From an uncultured Candidatus Saccharibacteria bacterium (GTDB lineage: Bacteria > Patescibacteriota > Saccharimonadia > Saccharimonadales > Saccharimonadaceae): a stretch of 64,000 nt of DNA. Under the pieces are notes generated by a model. The model searched no databases. It saw only the letters and a list, made by a program, of their open reading frames with translations, and was not told where the DNA came from. The stretch's first letter is position 1. Every line of letters begins with the position of its first letter. The position numbers and the translations under genes were made by a program. The DNA is taken from contig CAMYUL010000004.1 in NCBI GenBank assembly GCA_947302125.1, positions 29,507-93,506 on the forward strand, in the 5' to 3' direction. Shown piece after piece: positions 34,757 through 44,029 of the stretch.

Positions 34757-35599
34757 TTATTTCAACTTTTCGATTAACTCTTTCAGCTCGTTTTCGTCTT
34801 TACAGGAGAATGTAATGCTTTTTGCACCAATGCGTACCTTAGCAGCATACTTATCTTGGAGAGCGACTTCCTGTTTACGATAGCCCATTGTTTTTACCGC
34901 AACAACTGAACTCTTCTTTTTGCTAGAAGCCATGTACTGCTCTACTTGTCTTGCGCTCCAGCCCTCTCCAATAATCTTCGGCAAGACTGTGTCAATCGTC
35001 TTCTTGTCCGCCTTAATTAATGGACGCATCACACCTTCAGTGAGCTTATATGTACGCATTGCTTCTTTTGCGTTATCTGGCAAATTCAAAAGTCTCAGGC
35101 TATTCGTAATTGCAATCTCACTTTTACCAATTCTCTTAGCAATTTCCGCGTTGCTCATATTGAACTGATTCTTCAACTTTGCATAGGCTGTAGCAAGCTC
35201 AATCGCTGACAGATCTTCCCTTTGTGCGTTCTCAATAATCGAAAGTTCCAATCTGTTCTGAGCGTCGAGTGTTCTAACGATTGCTGGAATCTTAGAAAGC
35301 CCAGCGATCTTTGCTGCGCGCCATCTGCGCTCGCCAGCCACGATCATGTACTTATCTTCGTTCTTAATTACTACGATCGGAGATAATACGCCGTGTTCCT
35401 TAATTGACAATGCCAAAGCGTCCAATGCTTCCTTGTCAAAATCCTTACGTGGCTGATCTGGATCTCTCTCAATCTTATCGAGCTCAATTTCCGAAAGTGC
35501 ATCTAGCACTACGTCTGCTGTTGGGTCAAATTCATCATCCACCAACTCTGTTGGGATTAGGCTCTCAAACCCTCTACCAAGTCCGTGTTTTCCCACCAT
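34757..35599 (-). CDS. parB: Chromosome partition protein ParB
   Basis: ParB binds parS and is moved by ParA. The CTPase/nuclease-like domain carries GERRWRAAKIAGL and IVENAQREDLSAIELA-type motifs (here IIENAQREDLSAIELATAYA). A HTH follows (MSNAEIAKRIGKSEIAITN), then a C-terminal dimerisation domain. The 280 residues are typical. Its ATG overlaps the parA stop by 1 bp. No canonical parS palindrome (GTTTCACGTGAAAC) was noticed nearby. Confidence 0.95.
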   Translation of the reverse strand: MVGKHGLGRGFESLIPTELVDDEFDPTADVVLDALSEIELDKIERDPDQPRKDFDKEALDALALSIKEHGVLSPIVVIKNEDKYMIVAGERRWRAAKIAGLSKIPAIVRTLDAQNRLELSIIENAQREDLSAIELATAYAKLKNQFNMSNAEIAKRIGKSEIAITNSLRLLNLPDNAKEAMRTYKLTEGVMRPLIKADKKTIDTVLPKIIGEGWSARQVEQYMASSKKKSSVVAVKTMGYRKQEVALQDKYAAKVRIGAKSITFSCKDENELKELIEKLK

Positions 35600-36372
35600 T
35601 ATTTGCTCCTTCCTGTTCTTTCTTCAACTTCTTTAGTTAATTCCTTGTAGGCTTTTGCCCCCTTGGAGAACTTGTCGTAATTTCCTACCGGCACGCCATG
35701 GCTCGGGGCCTCCGCTACGCGTACATTGCGAGGGATTGCCGTCTCGAATACTTTATCTTTAAAGTATTTCTTGATCTCAGCCAAGACCTCTACAGATAAA
35801 GAGGTCCTCTTATCATACATCGTCGCAACCACGCCCAAGAGTTTCAAGCCTGGGTTCATGGCCTTCTTAACTAATTTCATACTATCAAGTAGCTGCGCCA
35901 CACCTTCAAGTGCATAAAATTCCGTTTGTACTGGAAGTAGTAAGTAATTTGCGGCGATCATTCCATTTACAGTTAGGAGAGACAGGGACGGAGGCGAATC
36001 GATAATTATATAATCGAAATCAGCTTCTACGCTGTTAATTGCCATTTTCAGCTGAACAAATTTTTTATTCAACTTCGTCATTTCTACTTCTGCGTTAGCA
36101 AGCTCTGGAGTAGTCGGCGCAATATAGAGATTCTTGTACTTTGTTTCTAAAATCGCATCAGAAAGTCTAGCTTGACCGAGCACCACATTTGTCATTGTGG
36201 CCCTCAAATCATTCTTTGCAATACCAAGTCCAGAGGTAGCATTTCCCTGCGGATCAAAATCAACGATTAAGACTCTAAACTTATCTTTCGCTAGATAATA
36301 GCCGAGATTTACCGCCGTAGTGGTTTTCCCGACACCTCCTTTTTGGTTAGTTATACAAATAACCGTAGCCAT
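35599..36372 (-). CDS. parA: Chromosome partition ATPase ParA (Soj)
   Basis: The deviant Walker A is KGGVGKTTTAVNLG (about residues 10-23), followed by VLIVDFDPQGNATSGLG and DYIIIDSPPSLSLLT. The 257 residues match chromosomal Soj-type ParA without an N-terminal HTH. The ATG at 36372 is 6 nt after the -10 box at 36379-36384 (extended TGTGC), so leaderless type. Confidence 0.96.
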   Translation of the reverse strand: MATVICITNQKGGVGKTTTAVNLGYYLAKDKFRVLIVDFDPQGNATSGLGIAKNDLRATMTNVVLGQARLSDAILETKYKNLYIAPTTPELANAEVEMTKLNKKFVQLKMAINSVEADFDYIIIDSPPSLSLLTVNGMIAANYLLLPVQTEFYALEGVAQLLDSMKLVKKAMNPGLKLLGVVATMYDKRTSLSVEVLAEIKKYFKDKVFETAIPRNVRVAEAPSHGVPVGNYDKFSKGAKAYKELTKEVEERTGRSK

Positions 36373-36399
36373 AATGGTATTATAGCACAGCTTCTTAAT

Positions 36400-37041
36400 T
36401 TAAACTACCCATTTTGTTAGACCACATACTTTCTGAACCTTCTTTGTAATGTCCTCCTCAAAATCTATCAGTTCTCCCCTCCATCCAATAATTTCCTCTA
36501 GTCTGTCCCTCTTTTCTAGTAAACCTTCATTTAAAACTAGCACCCTCACGCCAATCTTTATCTCATTTGAAAGGTCAGGCAAAGTCAATCTATTCCTATA
36601 CTTCGTAGCCTGAAGCCATTTCTTGCAATCCGGCTCCGTTATGCCCACATGTTCACATCTTGCCTTCATCCTCTGATACGCCTCGGTCCTTCTTAGCGCC
36701 CATGGCGCCAAAATCAATATTTCTCGCGCGCCCTTAGTCAGCTCATCTAGATTTCCCTCATACCCAACAAATTTCTGGCTTAAGAATCTGCTTCTCAAAT
36801 CCGCTAGTATTGTTAACGCAAGAATCGGATCCGCAATCACAATTACCTCGGCCATTCCTATATATCTTTCGATCTGTTTATATAGCCCCTCTCTTGCACT
36901 AATTCGCCCACTCTCATCACGGCCAATTTCCACCACAACTCGCTCGACTTCTACCGGCAAAGCATCTTTTATCCGCTGCTCCAGCACTTCCCCGCAGCAT
37001 CCACAATCAAAGATTAATACTTTTTGTTCCATATTCCCCAC
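36400..37041 (-). CDS. Glutamate racemase-like protein lacking the catalytic cysteines
   Basis: The 213 residues follow the layout of Asp/Glu racemases: LIFDCGCCGEV takes the place of the FDSGxGG loop, VIVIADPILALTILADLRSR takes the place of the CNTAS helix, ILAPWALRRTEAYQRM matches the second-domain start, and VLVLNEGLLEKRDRL takes the place of LGCTHYPLL. Both catalytic-cysteine positions are therefore altered, and no compensating Cys is visible there. It probably is a racemase-fold protein with a non-racemase role. A TATGAT box lies just upstream; the first codon at 37041 is GTG and an ATG three codons later (37032) is an equally good start. Confidence 0.5.
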   Translation of the reverse strand: MGNMEQKVLIFDCGCCGEVLEQRIKDALPVEVERVVVEIGRDESGRISAREGLYKQIERYIGMAEVIVIADPILALTILADLRSRFLSQKFVGYEGNLDELTKGAREILILAPWALRRTEAYQRMKARCEHVGITEPDCKKWLQATKYRNRLTLPDLSNEIKIGVRVLVLNEGLLEKRDRLEEIIGWRGELIDFEEDITKKVQKVCGLTKWVV

Positions 37042-37081
37042 ATCCTATCATAAAAACACCCCTCCTGAGCCCTCCTAACGT

Positions 37082-37110
37082 CGCTTATGCTACGTCACGT
37101 AGCATAAGCG
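37082..37110. repeat. Perfect 29-bp palindrome
   Basis: CGCTTATGCTACGT and ACGTAGCATAAGCG are exact inverted repeats around a single central C (37096). There is no T-run. It contains the GCTTATG/CATAAGC word that recurs in other intergenic regions. It could be an operator or a recombination or binding site. Confidence 0.7.
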
Positions 37111-37165
37111 GAAATTTACTCGTCTAGCCAGACAGCGCTCACTAGAAAGCCTCTCGTGCTCCACA

Positions 37166-37196
37166 AAAAATACCTCCAGGAAGGAGGTATTTTTTA
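37166..37196 (-). terminator. rplU terminator
   Basis: AATACCTCC and GGAGGTATT pair with a 5-nt loop and are followed by a T-run on the minus strand, just downstream of rplU. Confidence 0.85.
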
Positions 37197-37203
37197 ACTC
37201 TAC

Positions 37204-37512
37204 TTATTTGATTGAGGTGATCTCGATCAAAGAGTATTTCTGGCGGTGACCAGTCTCGGTATGCACACGCTTCTTAGAGTGGTAACGGATGACGCGAACT
37301 TTGTCACCAGCGACCTTCTCTTCTACGACCTTAGCCGAAACCTTCACGCCCTTTACTTCTGGTGTACCGACCGTAGTCTTATCACCATCAATAACGAGGA
37401 GAGCAGGTAGTTCGAGCTCTTTTGTGCCTGCCGGGAGGAGGTCCACCCGTAGGGTCTCTTTTTCGGAGGCGAGGTATTGTTTCCCGCCAACGAGGATAAC
37501 TGCTTTCTTCAT
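37204..37512 (-). CDS. rplU: Ribosomal protein L21
   Basis: The 102-residue protein begins KKAVILVGGKQYLASEKETL and ends with RYHSKKRVHTETGHRQKYSL, both characteristic of bL21. It has a TACAAT promoter box and an AAAGGA ribosome site upstream. The usual downstream partner rpmA (L27) is not here; a terminator and unrelated genes follow. Confidence 0.95.
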   Translation of the reverse strand: MKKAVILVGGKQYLASEKETLRVDLLPAGTKELELPALLVIDGDKTTVGTPEVKGVKVSAKVVEEKVAGDKVRVIRYHSKKRVHTETGHRQKYSLIEITSIK

Positions 37513-37566
37513 ATTATTCCTTTATTAGCTCAGATAATTGTACCACAGATTGGCAAAAAACGCAAC

Positions 37567-37596
37567 AAAAAGCCGCGATAAAGTCCGCGGCTTTTT
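37567..37596 (-). terminator. Terminator downstream of the LPxTG surface protein gene
   Basis: AAAGCCGCG and CGCGGCTTT pair with a short loop, and the minus-strand side is followed by Ts. It lies 10 nt beyond the stop at 37606 and separates the surface-protein operon from rplU. Confidence 0.8.
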
Positions 37597-37605
37597 AGCT
37601 CTTTA

Positions 37606-39054
37606 TTATAAGATGCTATCTTTTACAATATCATCTTCCGGTTTTTCTGCTACTGCTGCAGGATTTACAGGAGCTTCAGCGGATGGAGCAGTTTCAGCAG
37701 GCGAAGTAGTTTCAGCTACTGGAGTCTCCTCAGCTGGCTTAACTTCTTCCCTCTTAAAAAGATCGTCAGCGTTAATATCACTGCTCATATTTGCACTACC
37801 GGATACGCCAGCAGCGGAAGTCGCCTTCTTAAGCATCTTGCGAGAACGATAGAAGTAATAACCGCCGCCACCGATTACTAGAACTACTGCCACAGCCATA
37901 ATAATTTCACCAGGGCCAGTAGTTGGAAGTTCAGTTGGAGTAATATTGCATACGCGATGAACAACAATCTTAGTGCTGTCTGTATTCTTACCACTATGTG
38001 TAGCAACGAAAGCATTATTATATACTACGGTATCGCCACATGGGAACAGCTTATTGTCATCAGTAACTGTTGCCTTGTAAGTTACCCAAGCTTCTTCGCC
38101 GGCAATCATTGCCCCAAGACCAAGACCATCACCAAATAGTGATTCAGGGGTTTTGTCGCCCTCTGGATGACGGGTAGAACTTGCAAAAGTTGAACCGCTT
38201 ACATAATTTAGTCCCTCTGGGAAAACATCGTGAACCGTTACACCAGTTTGCTCAGTTGTTCCGGTATTCTTGTAATGAATTCTAAATTTCAAAGTATCAC
38301 CAGGGGCAGCAGTGATTTCATCTTGCCAATTCTCCGTACCATCAAGAGTGACTTTCTTATCAATCTCAAAATCTGGCTGATCAACCTTGATACGGAAGTT
38401 TACATAACCTCCATATTCATTACAACCCGGGATCATACCCCACATCGTATCGTAATGGCCTAGAGCGACACCCTCTTTAGATCTCAAAGCTTCACCAGAC
38501 AATACTGTTCCATTAGTTGTACCATTGTTACTAATTACTGCAGAATTCGGAACGTAATTGAGATAAACTGGAGTATTCGTCTTTAGGTAAGTTGAGTCAT
38601 AAACAGTTTGCGGATCAGCATTTGAAGCTGTGATATATGCCTTAATCAAAGCTTTTTGACCTGCTTCAAGATAGGTAGGAAATTCTACTCTTAAATACGT
38701 ATTTCTGGAGATACCTTTGCCACTCTCGTTTAAGCTTGCCGAAGCATCATTGTGATAATAAACGGAAACCTGATATTCTTTACCAGGAATCGCCTCGATT
38801 TCATCAACTTCATTATCAGTCCCAGCTTCACGGATTCTTACGAAATTCCTTTCGTCTCCTAAGAATGGGTTATTCTCAATAGAGTTAAACACTACATGGT
38901 CGGCCGGAGCATCCCATGTATAAACCTTACGATTTTGTGGGCCCCACGAATCCTCTTCGACCGCTGACGCTTCCTTAAATTGTAAGAAAGCGAACACGAA
39001 TGCAAGTGCGACTACTGGTAGTAGTAAAATTCTTTTGAAATTAATTTTTTTCAT
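37606..39054 (-). CDS. Secreted surface protein with DUF11-type repeat and LPTTG motif
   Basis: The signal peptide is residues 1-31 (LLLPVVALAFVFAFLQF, cleavage likely after EASA). The ectodomain has two beta-rich parts, the second being DUF11-like (PGDTLKFRIHYKNTGTTEQT, then VHDVFPEGLNYVSG). LPTTG at about 375-379 is followed by a membrane helix (about 384-402). Unusually, about 80 residues follow the helix, beginning with the basic YRSRKMLKK and then a long Pro/Glu/Ala tail, whereas normal sorting signals stop after a few basic residues. It is the third gene of the operon from 43864 and a possible substrate of the sortase at 605-1906. Confidence 0.75.
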   Translation of the reverse strand: MKKINFKRILLLPVVALAFVFAFLQFKEASAVEEDSWGPQNRKVYTWDAPADHVVFNSIENNPFLGDERNFVRIREAGTDNEVDEIEAIPGKEYQVSVYYHNDASASLNESGKGISRNTYLRVEFPTYLEAGQKALIKAYITASNADPQTVYDSTYLKTNTPVYLNYVPNSAVISNNGTTNGTVLSGEALRSKEGVALGHYDTMWGMIPGCNEYGGYVNFRIKVDQPDFEIDKKVTLDGTENWQDEITAAPGDTLKFRIHYKNTGTTEQTGVTVHDVFPEGLNYVSGSTFASSTRHPEGDKTPESLFGDGLGLGAMIAGEEAWVTYKATVTDDNKLFPCGDTVVYNNAFVATHSGKNTDSTKIVVHRVCNITPTELPTTGPGEIIMAVAVVLVIGGGGYYFYRSRKMLKKATSAAGVSGSANMSSDINADDLFKREEVKPAEETPVAETTSPAETAPSAEAPVNPAAVAEKPEDDIVKDSIL

Positions 39055-39074
39055 TTTTTCCTCCTTTCCTTTCT

Positions 39075-42000
39075 TTATGATGCATTATTCTTTAACGCTG
39101 CTTCAGCTTGTCTTAACATTTCCGCTGCTTCGTCATTGGTACCAGGAGACGTGTCCACTGGCACGACTCCGGTGTCGTCAACTGGGGTAGTTGGCGCCTC
39201 GCTCCAGCTCACTTGATCTGCTGGGTTCGTATTTACGCCTTCTGTATTGATTTCAGGGACTACTTCTTGTCCAGCTGAAACCGTATTTTCGTCAATCGGA
39301 GCAGTCGTCTCAGTCATAATGGCCGGATTATTTCCTTCCCATGGATTAGTATTTGTCTTAGGCTCCAATCCCGGTTCTGGCTCTGGACTTGGTTCTGGCT
39401 CTGGTTCAGGTGTCACCGTAGGCGTATCATCTGTAGTAGTAGTTGTTGTAGTAGTTGTTGTTGGAGTCCCCTGAGGTACCGTTTGTGCCTGAGTCTCAAC
39501 GTTCTCTGTAGCTTTTCGTGTTGCCTCTTTCATAATCACTTGAACCGTAGTCTGAGTATCATCACCACATTCTAGACGATCAGAGATCATACTAATCTGC
39601 TGACCAGCTGGAATACGATAGATGCTTCTAATTGCGTCCTCGTCATAGATTGAATTACCATCTTTATCAACGAACTCTAAGCCGATACCAGTAGGAGTCG
39701 TTTTCTTTACGGCGAACGCCCTAATAATATTGTTCATCTTATCGATAAATCCGTGCTCGCTATATGTATATGGGTTCTCTGCGTAATTTACTACTCTGAC
39801 TTCGCCACCATTCATCTTCTCAAAGAAGCGTTCATAAGTATCATTAACAAATGCGCTATAGCCTTCTGGCTCCGCAGAGTCTTTCAGCATATCTGCCACT
39901 GCGTTGATCTCTTCCTGAGTGTCAATTAGTTCTTCAGTGCCATCACCATTAATGTCATACATGAAGTCGCCCATCTTTGCACGAAGCGAAACGATACCCT
40001 CTGGAGAGTTACCCTTAGCCTCCAAGATGTGATGTAGGACTTGGTTAGTTGACATTCTGCCACTATCAAGCGCTTCGATAAATGCTGCGTCAGCCTGCTC
40101 TGGAGTCATTTCGTAATCTGGGTCGACCATCTGGCGGACCAAGTTCTGACCAAGCAAGTTTGCACCATCCTTGTTATCCGATAGGAATGGATCAAGCATC
40201 TCATTATAATTGCCCTCACGGTGCGGCATCTGGATTAACTCGAAGTTGCCATTCTCTGCTGCGCCGTTTACGGAAATATAGTTTCTGCCATTCTCCGGAC
40301 TAAAGTCTACCGGACCCTGGATATTATCAGTTGGAACAGTATCGATCGATTGATATGTATATTCTACTGGATCGCTATTTCTAATAGATTCTGCGCCAAC
40401 CGTTGCGAGTGCTGCTTCTGCCTGAACCCCACTTGGCACGTTGAAAGGTGCGCCATTTAACGTATAGCTAAAGGTAGTAATTTCTGCCGGGTTGGTAAAG
40501 CCAATGCTCTCTAGTGTGCCAGAACCGGATGCGGTAGCAAGTACATTGTAACCACCTTCCCCACCGGCCACTTCCTGGACTACGCGCATTGCGCCACCAC
40601 TAAAGTTACCCTGCGTAAACATACTCGCCGCTACAGAATCCGCCGGCACGACAACTGTGCCATCAGGAGCAACGTCAAGCACGATACCAACATCGCCAAG
40701 GTCCTTGCTTGGTGTCAATACAACTTGTAGTTTATCGACATTGATATCACCAGCATTTGACAAAGTGTTCACCTGAAATACGAGATCACCATCATTCTCA
40801 ATACCAGCTGGGACAACGTTGACTGCCCTGTTTGCGCCCTCAGCTGCTACGTATCCCTTAATATCAATATTGGCAATCTTATTACCAGTCTCGATTCCCT
40901 CACCATAAGCCTCAGCGTTGGAACTCTTAAAGTAGTCGTAAATTCCTTCGGTAGTCCTTGCGCCTTGAGCCATATGGGTTTCAGCTGTCTCATTAATTTC
41001 AAAGCCCTTAGACCTTAAGAACTTCATGCTCTCATTTGACATCTTACCGGTTTCGGCATCAAAGGTAATTCCACCATCGCCCTCAGAAACAACTGTTTCA
41101 TTACCGACTTTAAGCTCATAGATGCCGTTGCCATCGTCGTCAACTAGCTGTGGCTCGCCCTTTGGCACTGTTTCACCAACGCTACCCGAATCAGCAACAG
41201 TTTCACTAGCTGACGTATCTGCTATTTTATTGTTGGCTTTAGGAGCCATTTCTTCAGATACACTTGCTTTGTTCGCAAAAAACGTCCTCACTCCACCAAC
41301 TACGGCACCGACACCAGCACCGACTATAGCACCAGTGACTGCGTCGACCATCGCCTGACGAAGGATAAAGCCAAGTCGCTTCTGTTCGATGCCCTTCTGA
41401 GATTCTCTTAGCTCATTCATCTTAGCTAAAACAGCCTCATCACCACCAGCTTTAACGGCGCTTTCACCAAGCATCTCATTAGCTTCCACCATTTTTTCTA
41501 CGAGTAAGCTACGTTCTCTATCGACGTTGCCTTCAGAGTATCTAATAAGGTCAATCTTTAACCTCTTTGTTCCCTTTTCATTAGTCAAGTTCTCCCTTGC
41601 CATAATATCGACGACAGTATCTTTCATGTCGCGCTTGACTGTATTTTTGAACTTGTTAGTATTTATTACGTCTAACAATCCCTCTATTTTATGTCTGCTT
41701 AGATCCCCTTTTTCTAGCTTATTGACCGCATCAATTAGCTCCTTACGCTTCAATTTATTTAGTCCTTCCATTTTCGGAAGACACTTCTTTAGTCCGTCGA
41801 TTAGAATCTTCGAGCTTCCATCTTCCCTATTGCGTAATTCCGTAAATCTATCGGCTATCTTCCCGTCACCAGAGACGAAATTAAGAAGGATCATGTCTCT
41901 CTCTAATGTGTCATAGAGGTCCTTGGCATTCTTCCTACCGCGCTTCTCATTGATCTCACTATATCTATCTTCGCCAGCTGCATTCCTTCTGATTGTAATG

Positions 42001-43412
42001 ATCTTTTCATATATTTTTCCGATCCTGGCCTTTTTGGACTGAGCTGCATTCTCAACGGTGCCGCTCTCAGTAGTATCGCCCTTAGTGGCGCCATCTTCAG
42101 CAGCGCCATCGTCACCTTCCGTACCTTGTTCGGAATTATTTTTAGCTGCTTCTACCGCCGCAGCCTTAGCCAACTCAGCTCTCTCTTCCGCAGTAATAAT
42201 TGCTTCACCACTCGTAGCATCAGTAATTTCCGCCTTAGACATTTTTTCTCTAGCAGACCCAATACCATGGATTGCGCCAAAAACTGCACCAGCTGCACCA
42301 CCTGCTATAGCACCACTAGCCACCCCACCAGCAACCCTAGCACCAACAGCAGCTTTCACATCCGCTCTAGCATGTGTAGTCGTCTTATAGTGAACTAAAC
42401 CACCAAGCACGCCAGCAGCTCCCACTACCTCAAGTACACTATTTACTGCACGCTTAGTGTTAAGCCCTTCCCTCATCGAGGCATTATACAGTGACAGATT
42501 TCCTCTATCCAAATAATTGTCAAAGGCTTCGCTGCTGACCTTATGCTTTACTAGATCTTCCACGCCATTTGCAGCCGATCTCAGCCCCTCTACCTCTGCG
42601 AGGCTCTTATCGCTATGGTCGCCAACAAGGAACATAACGACTTTATTTTCCAAGAACTTTCTCTTAAGATTTGATTGATTGTCTCCGAACACTCCTTCTT
42701 TCTGCCATCCTGCAAGCTTCTCGTCGTATGCCTCACGAGCCTTTTTCATTGCTTCGGCATCTTTAAACTTGTAGGCTTGTTCCATTTCTTTATACAGATT
42801 TTTTAACGCATCGTTAACTTCCCGCGTCACTGGGTCATCGACTTTTTCAACTTTCTCCCCATTAGCCAAGGCTATAGTATCAGTTGAGTCGACTTTATCG
42901 GCAAAGCCAGACTTTTCGAGCGCAAGTCTTGCTTTTCTCTGTATATATTCGTCGCTACCAACGCTGGCCACGCTCTTAGCCTCTAAATCTAACTCCTCAA
43001 AAGCCGCCTTAGTGTCACCAGACTTAGATACTGCACTGGCCGCCTTAGCACGCCAGCCTGCCATAATAACTTGTTTGATGACTGGAAGATTGTTAACTAT
43101 TCGCTTTAGTCCGCTATATGATGCCATCTTCTGCTCAACCGCTTCGTTGATAGTGTTGTCTCTACTTGTCTTGTCTTTTTCGGTCAAGATGATATTTGTT
43201 TTTATCCCCCCCTCAAGATCTACTAGGTCATTACTAACTTTGCCAAGCTGCATAGCTGTGGCAATTTTAAGGTCAATGTTTTCGCCATTTTTCATAGTGT
43301 CGCCTGCAGGCTGGTCACCTACTGGTGACTGGTCTGCTTTAGGCACCGACACGCCAGTAGAAAGCTTATCGATCACGGCGGGCGAATTGCTTCCGTTGAG
43401 TATTTCTGCCAT
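39075..43412 (-). CDS. Giant 1445-residue protein with glycine-zipper segments
   Basis: No family is recognised for most of it. Residues 1-310 are charged and helical. Glycine/alanine-rich hydrophobic segments lie at about 320-381 (GARVAGGVASGAIAGGAAGA) and 684-710 (VTGAIVGAGVGAVVGGV), typical of membrane-inserting glycine zippers. Beyond about 720 the protein is beta-rich, with Ca-binding-like loops DDDGNGIYEL, DINGDGTEEL and DKDGNSIYDED. A Thr run and a Pro-Glu run lie near 1314-1349. There is no N-terminal signal peptide. It sits 2 nt after the DUF5663-like gene and upstream of the LPTTG protein, so a surface or host-contact structure is a reasonable guess. Confidence 0.75.
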   Translation of the reverse strand: MAEILNGSNSPAVIDKLSTGVSVPKADQSPVGDQPAGDTMKNGENIDLKIATAMQLGKVSNDLVDLEGGIKTNIILTEKDKTSRDNTINEAVEQKMASYSGLKRIVNNLPVIKQVIMAGWRAKAASAVSKSGDTKAAFEELDLEAKSVASVGSDEYIQRKARLALEKSGFADKVDSTDTIALANGEKVEKVDDPVTREVNDALKNLYKEMEQAYKFKDAEAMKKAREAYDEKLAGWQKEGVFGDNQSNLKRKFLENKVVMFLVGDHSDKSLAEVEGLRSAANGVEDLVKHKVSSEAFDNYLDRGNLSLYNASMREGLNTKRAVNSVLEVVGAAGVLGGLVHYKTTTHARADVKAAVGARVAGGVASGAIAGGAAGAVFGAIHGIGSAREKMSKAEITDATSGEAIITAEERAELAKAAAVEAAKNNSEQGTEGDDGAAEDGATKGDTTESGTVENAAQSKKARIGKIYEKIITIRRNAAGEDRYSEINEKRGRKNAKDLYDTLERDMILLNFVSGDGKIADRFTELRNREDGSSKILIDGLKKCLPKMEGLNKLKRKELIDAVNKLEKGDLSRHKIEGLLDVINTNKFKNTVKRDMKDTVVDIMARENLTNEKGTKRLKIDLIRYSEGNVDRERSLLVEKMVEANEMLGESAVKAGGDEAVLAKMNELRESQKGIEQKRLGFILRQAMVDAVTGAIVGAGVGAVVGGVRTFFANKASVSEEMAPKANNKIADTSASETVADSGSVGETVPKGEPQLVDDDGNGIYELKVGNETVVSEGDGGITFDAETGKMSNESMKFLRSKGFEINETAETHMAQGARTTEGIYDYFKSSNAEAYGEGIETGNKIANIDIKGYVAAEGANRAVNVVPAGIENDGDLVFQVNTLSNAGDINVDKLQVVLTPSKDLGDVGIVLDVAPDGTVVVPADSVAASMFTQGNFSGGAMRVVQEVAGGEGGYNVLATASGSGTLESIGFTNPAEITTFSYTLNGAPFNVPSGVQAEAALATVGAESIRNSDPVEYTYQSIDTVPTDNIQGPVDFSPENGRNYISVNGAAENGNFELIQMPHREGNYNEMLDPFLSDNKDGANLLGQNLVRQMVDPDYEMTPEQADAAFIEALDSGRMSTNQVLHHILEAKGNSPEGIVSLRAKMGDFMYDINGDGTEELIDTQEEINAVADMLKDSAEPEGYSAFVNDTYERFFEKMNGGEVRVVNYAENPYTYSEHGFIDKMNNIIRAFAVKKTTPTGIGLEFVDKDGNSIYDEDAIRSIYRIPAGQQISMISDRLECGDDTQTTVQVIMKEATRKATENVETQAQTVPQGTPTTTTTTTTTTDDTPTVTPEPEPEPSPEPEPGLEPKTNTNPWEGNNPAIMTETTAPIDENTVSAGQEVVPEINTEGVNTNPADQVSWSEAPTTPVDDTGVVPVDTSPGTNDEAAEMLRQAEAALKNNAS

Positions 43413-43414
43413 TT

Positions 43415-43864
43415 CTACTCCTCCGCGCCTTCTGCCGCACCAGTGTCTTCAGATTCTTTTCCTAAATAAATATCTCTAAATTTCGCCATAGTCACACCAA
43501 GAACTTCATCAGTATCAACACCAGCCTCATCGATAGCCTTCGCTACTGCTTCTGGTTCGATCTGACCCTTTTCCTCGGCTATCTTCGAGAACTCTTCTAA
43601 CTTATCGTCTGGAAGAGCAGAAATTAACGACCTGTCCATTTCTTGCATTAAACGAGTTTTAAGATCGTTAAAAATATCCTGTCTAAGCTCATCGCTCTCA
43701 GGATTAATCCCCTTCTCATCCATTAGCCCCTCGATGAACAAATTTATTGTCTCTTCATCGGTAAGATCTACAGGAAGCTCGTCAGCCTCCGCGTCAGTAG
43801 TATTAACAGGAGCTTCAACAGGAGCATCCTGCACTGGCATATCGTTAGTATTAGTATCGTCCAT
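43415..43864 (-). CDS. DUF5663-like acidic protein
   Basis: The 149 residues are strongly acidic. An unstructured N-terminus of about 35 residues precedes a helical domain: INLFIEGLMDEKGINPESDE, then LKTRLMQEMDRSLISALPDD. A related pattern is seen at 58459-58875, suggesting two members of a CPR-specific family (DUF5663-like by memory). It is the first gene of the operon with the giant and LPTTG proteins. A TTGACA with a TATAGA/AT box (about 43915-43940) and AAAGG upstream supply its promoter and ribosome site. Confidence 0.65.
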   Translation of the reverse strand: MDDTNTNDMPVQDAPVEAPVNTTDAEADELPVDLTDEETINLFIEGLMDEKGINPESDELRQDIFNDLKTRLMQEMDRSLISALPDDKLEEFSKIAEEKGQIEPEAVAKAIDEAGVDTDEVLGVTMAKFRDIYLGKESEDTGAAEGAEE

Positions 43865-43983
43865 GGCGAAAAAGACCTTTCTTTTTATTTAATATGACCT
43901 TATCTGTCTTTATTCTATACCGCTTACGCTTATTTTGTCAATACTTTTATGGTTATTCCAAGTGGTGCCTTCTCGCCAAAATC

Positions 43984-44012
43984 AAAAAACCGAACAAAGC
44001 GTTCGGTTTTTT
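43984..44012 (-). terminator. Terminator of the 49-codon ORF
   Basis: AAAAAACCGAAC and GTTCGGTTTTTT are perfect 12-bp arms around a 5-nt loop, so it works in both directions. Confidence 0.9.
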
Positions 44013-44029
44013 ATAAGTTGTAAAGTTCT

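Noticed and set aside
34757-36400. parS sites near parAB
   Set aside because: No GTTTCACGTGAAAC-like palindrome was noticed in or around the operon.
43984-44012. LexA-type operator in CCGAACAAAGCGTTCGG
   Set aside because: The half-sites are 5 nt apart instead of 4, and the long A/T flanks make it a perfect terminator.
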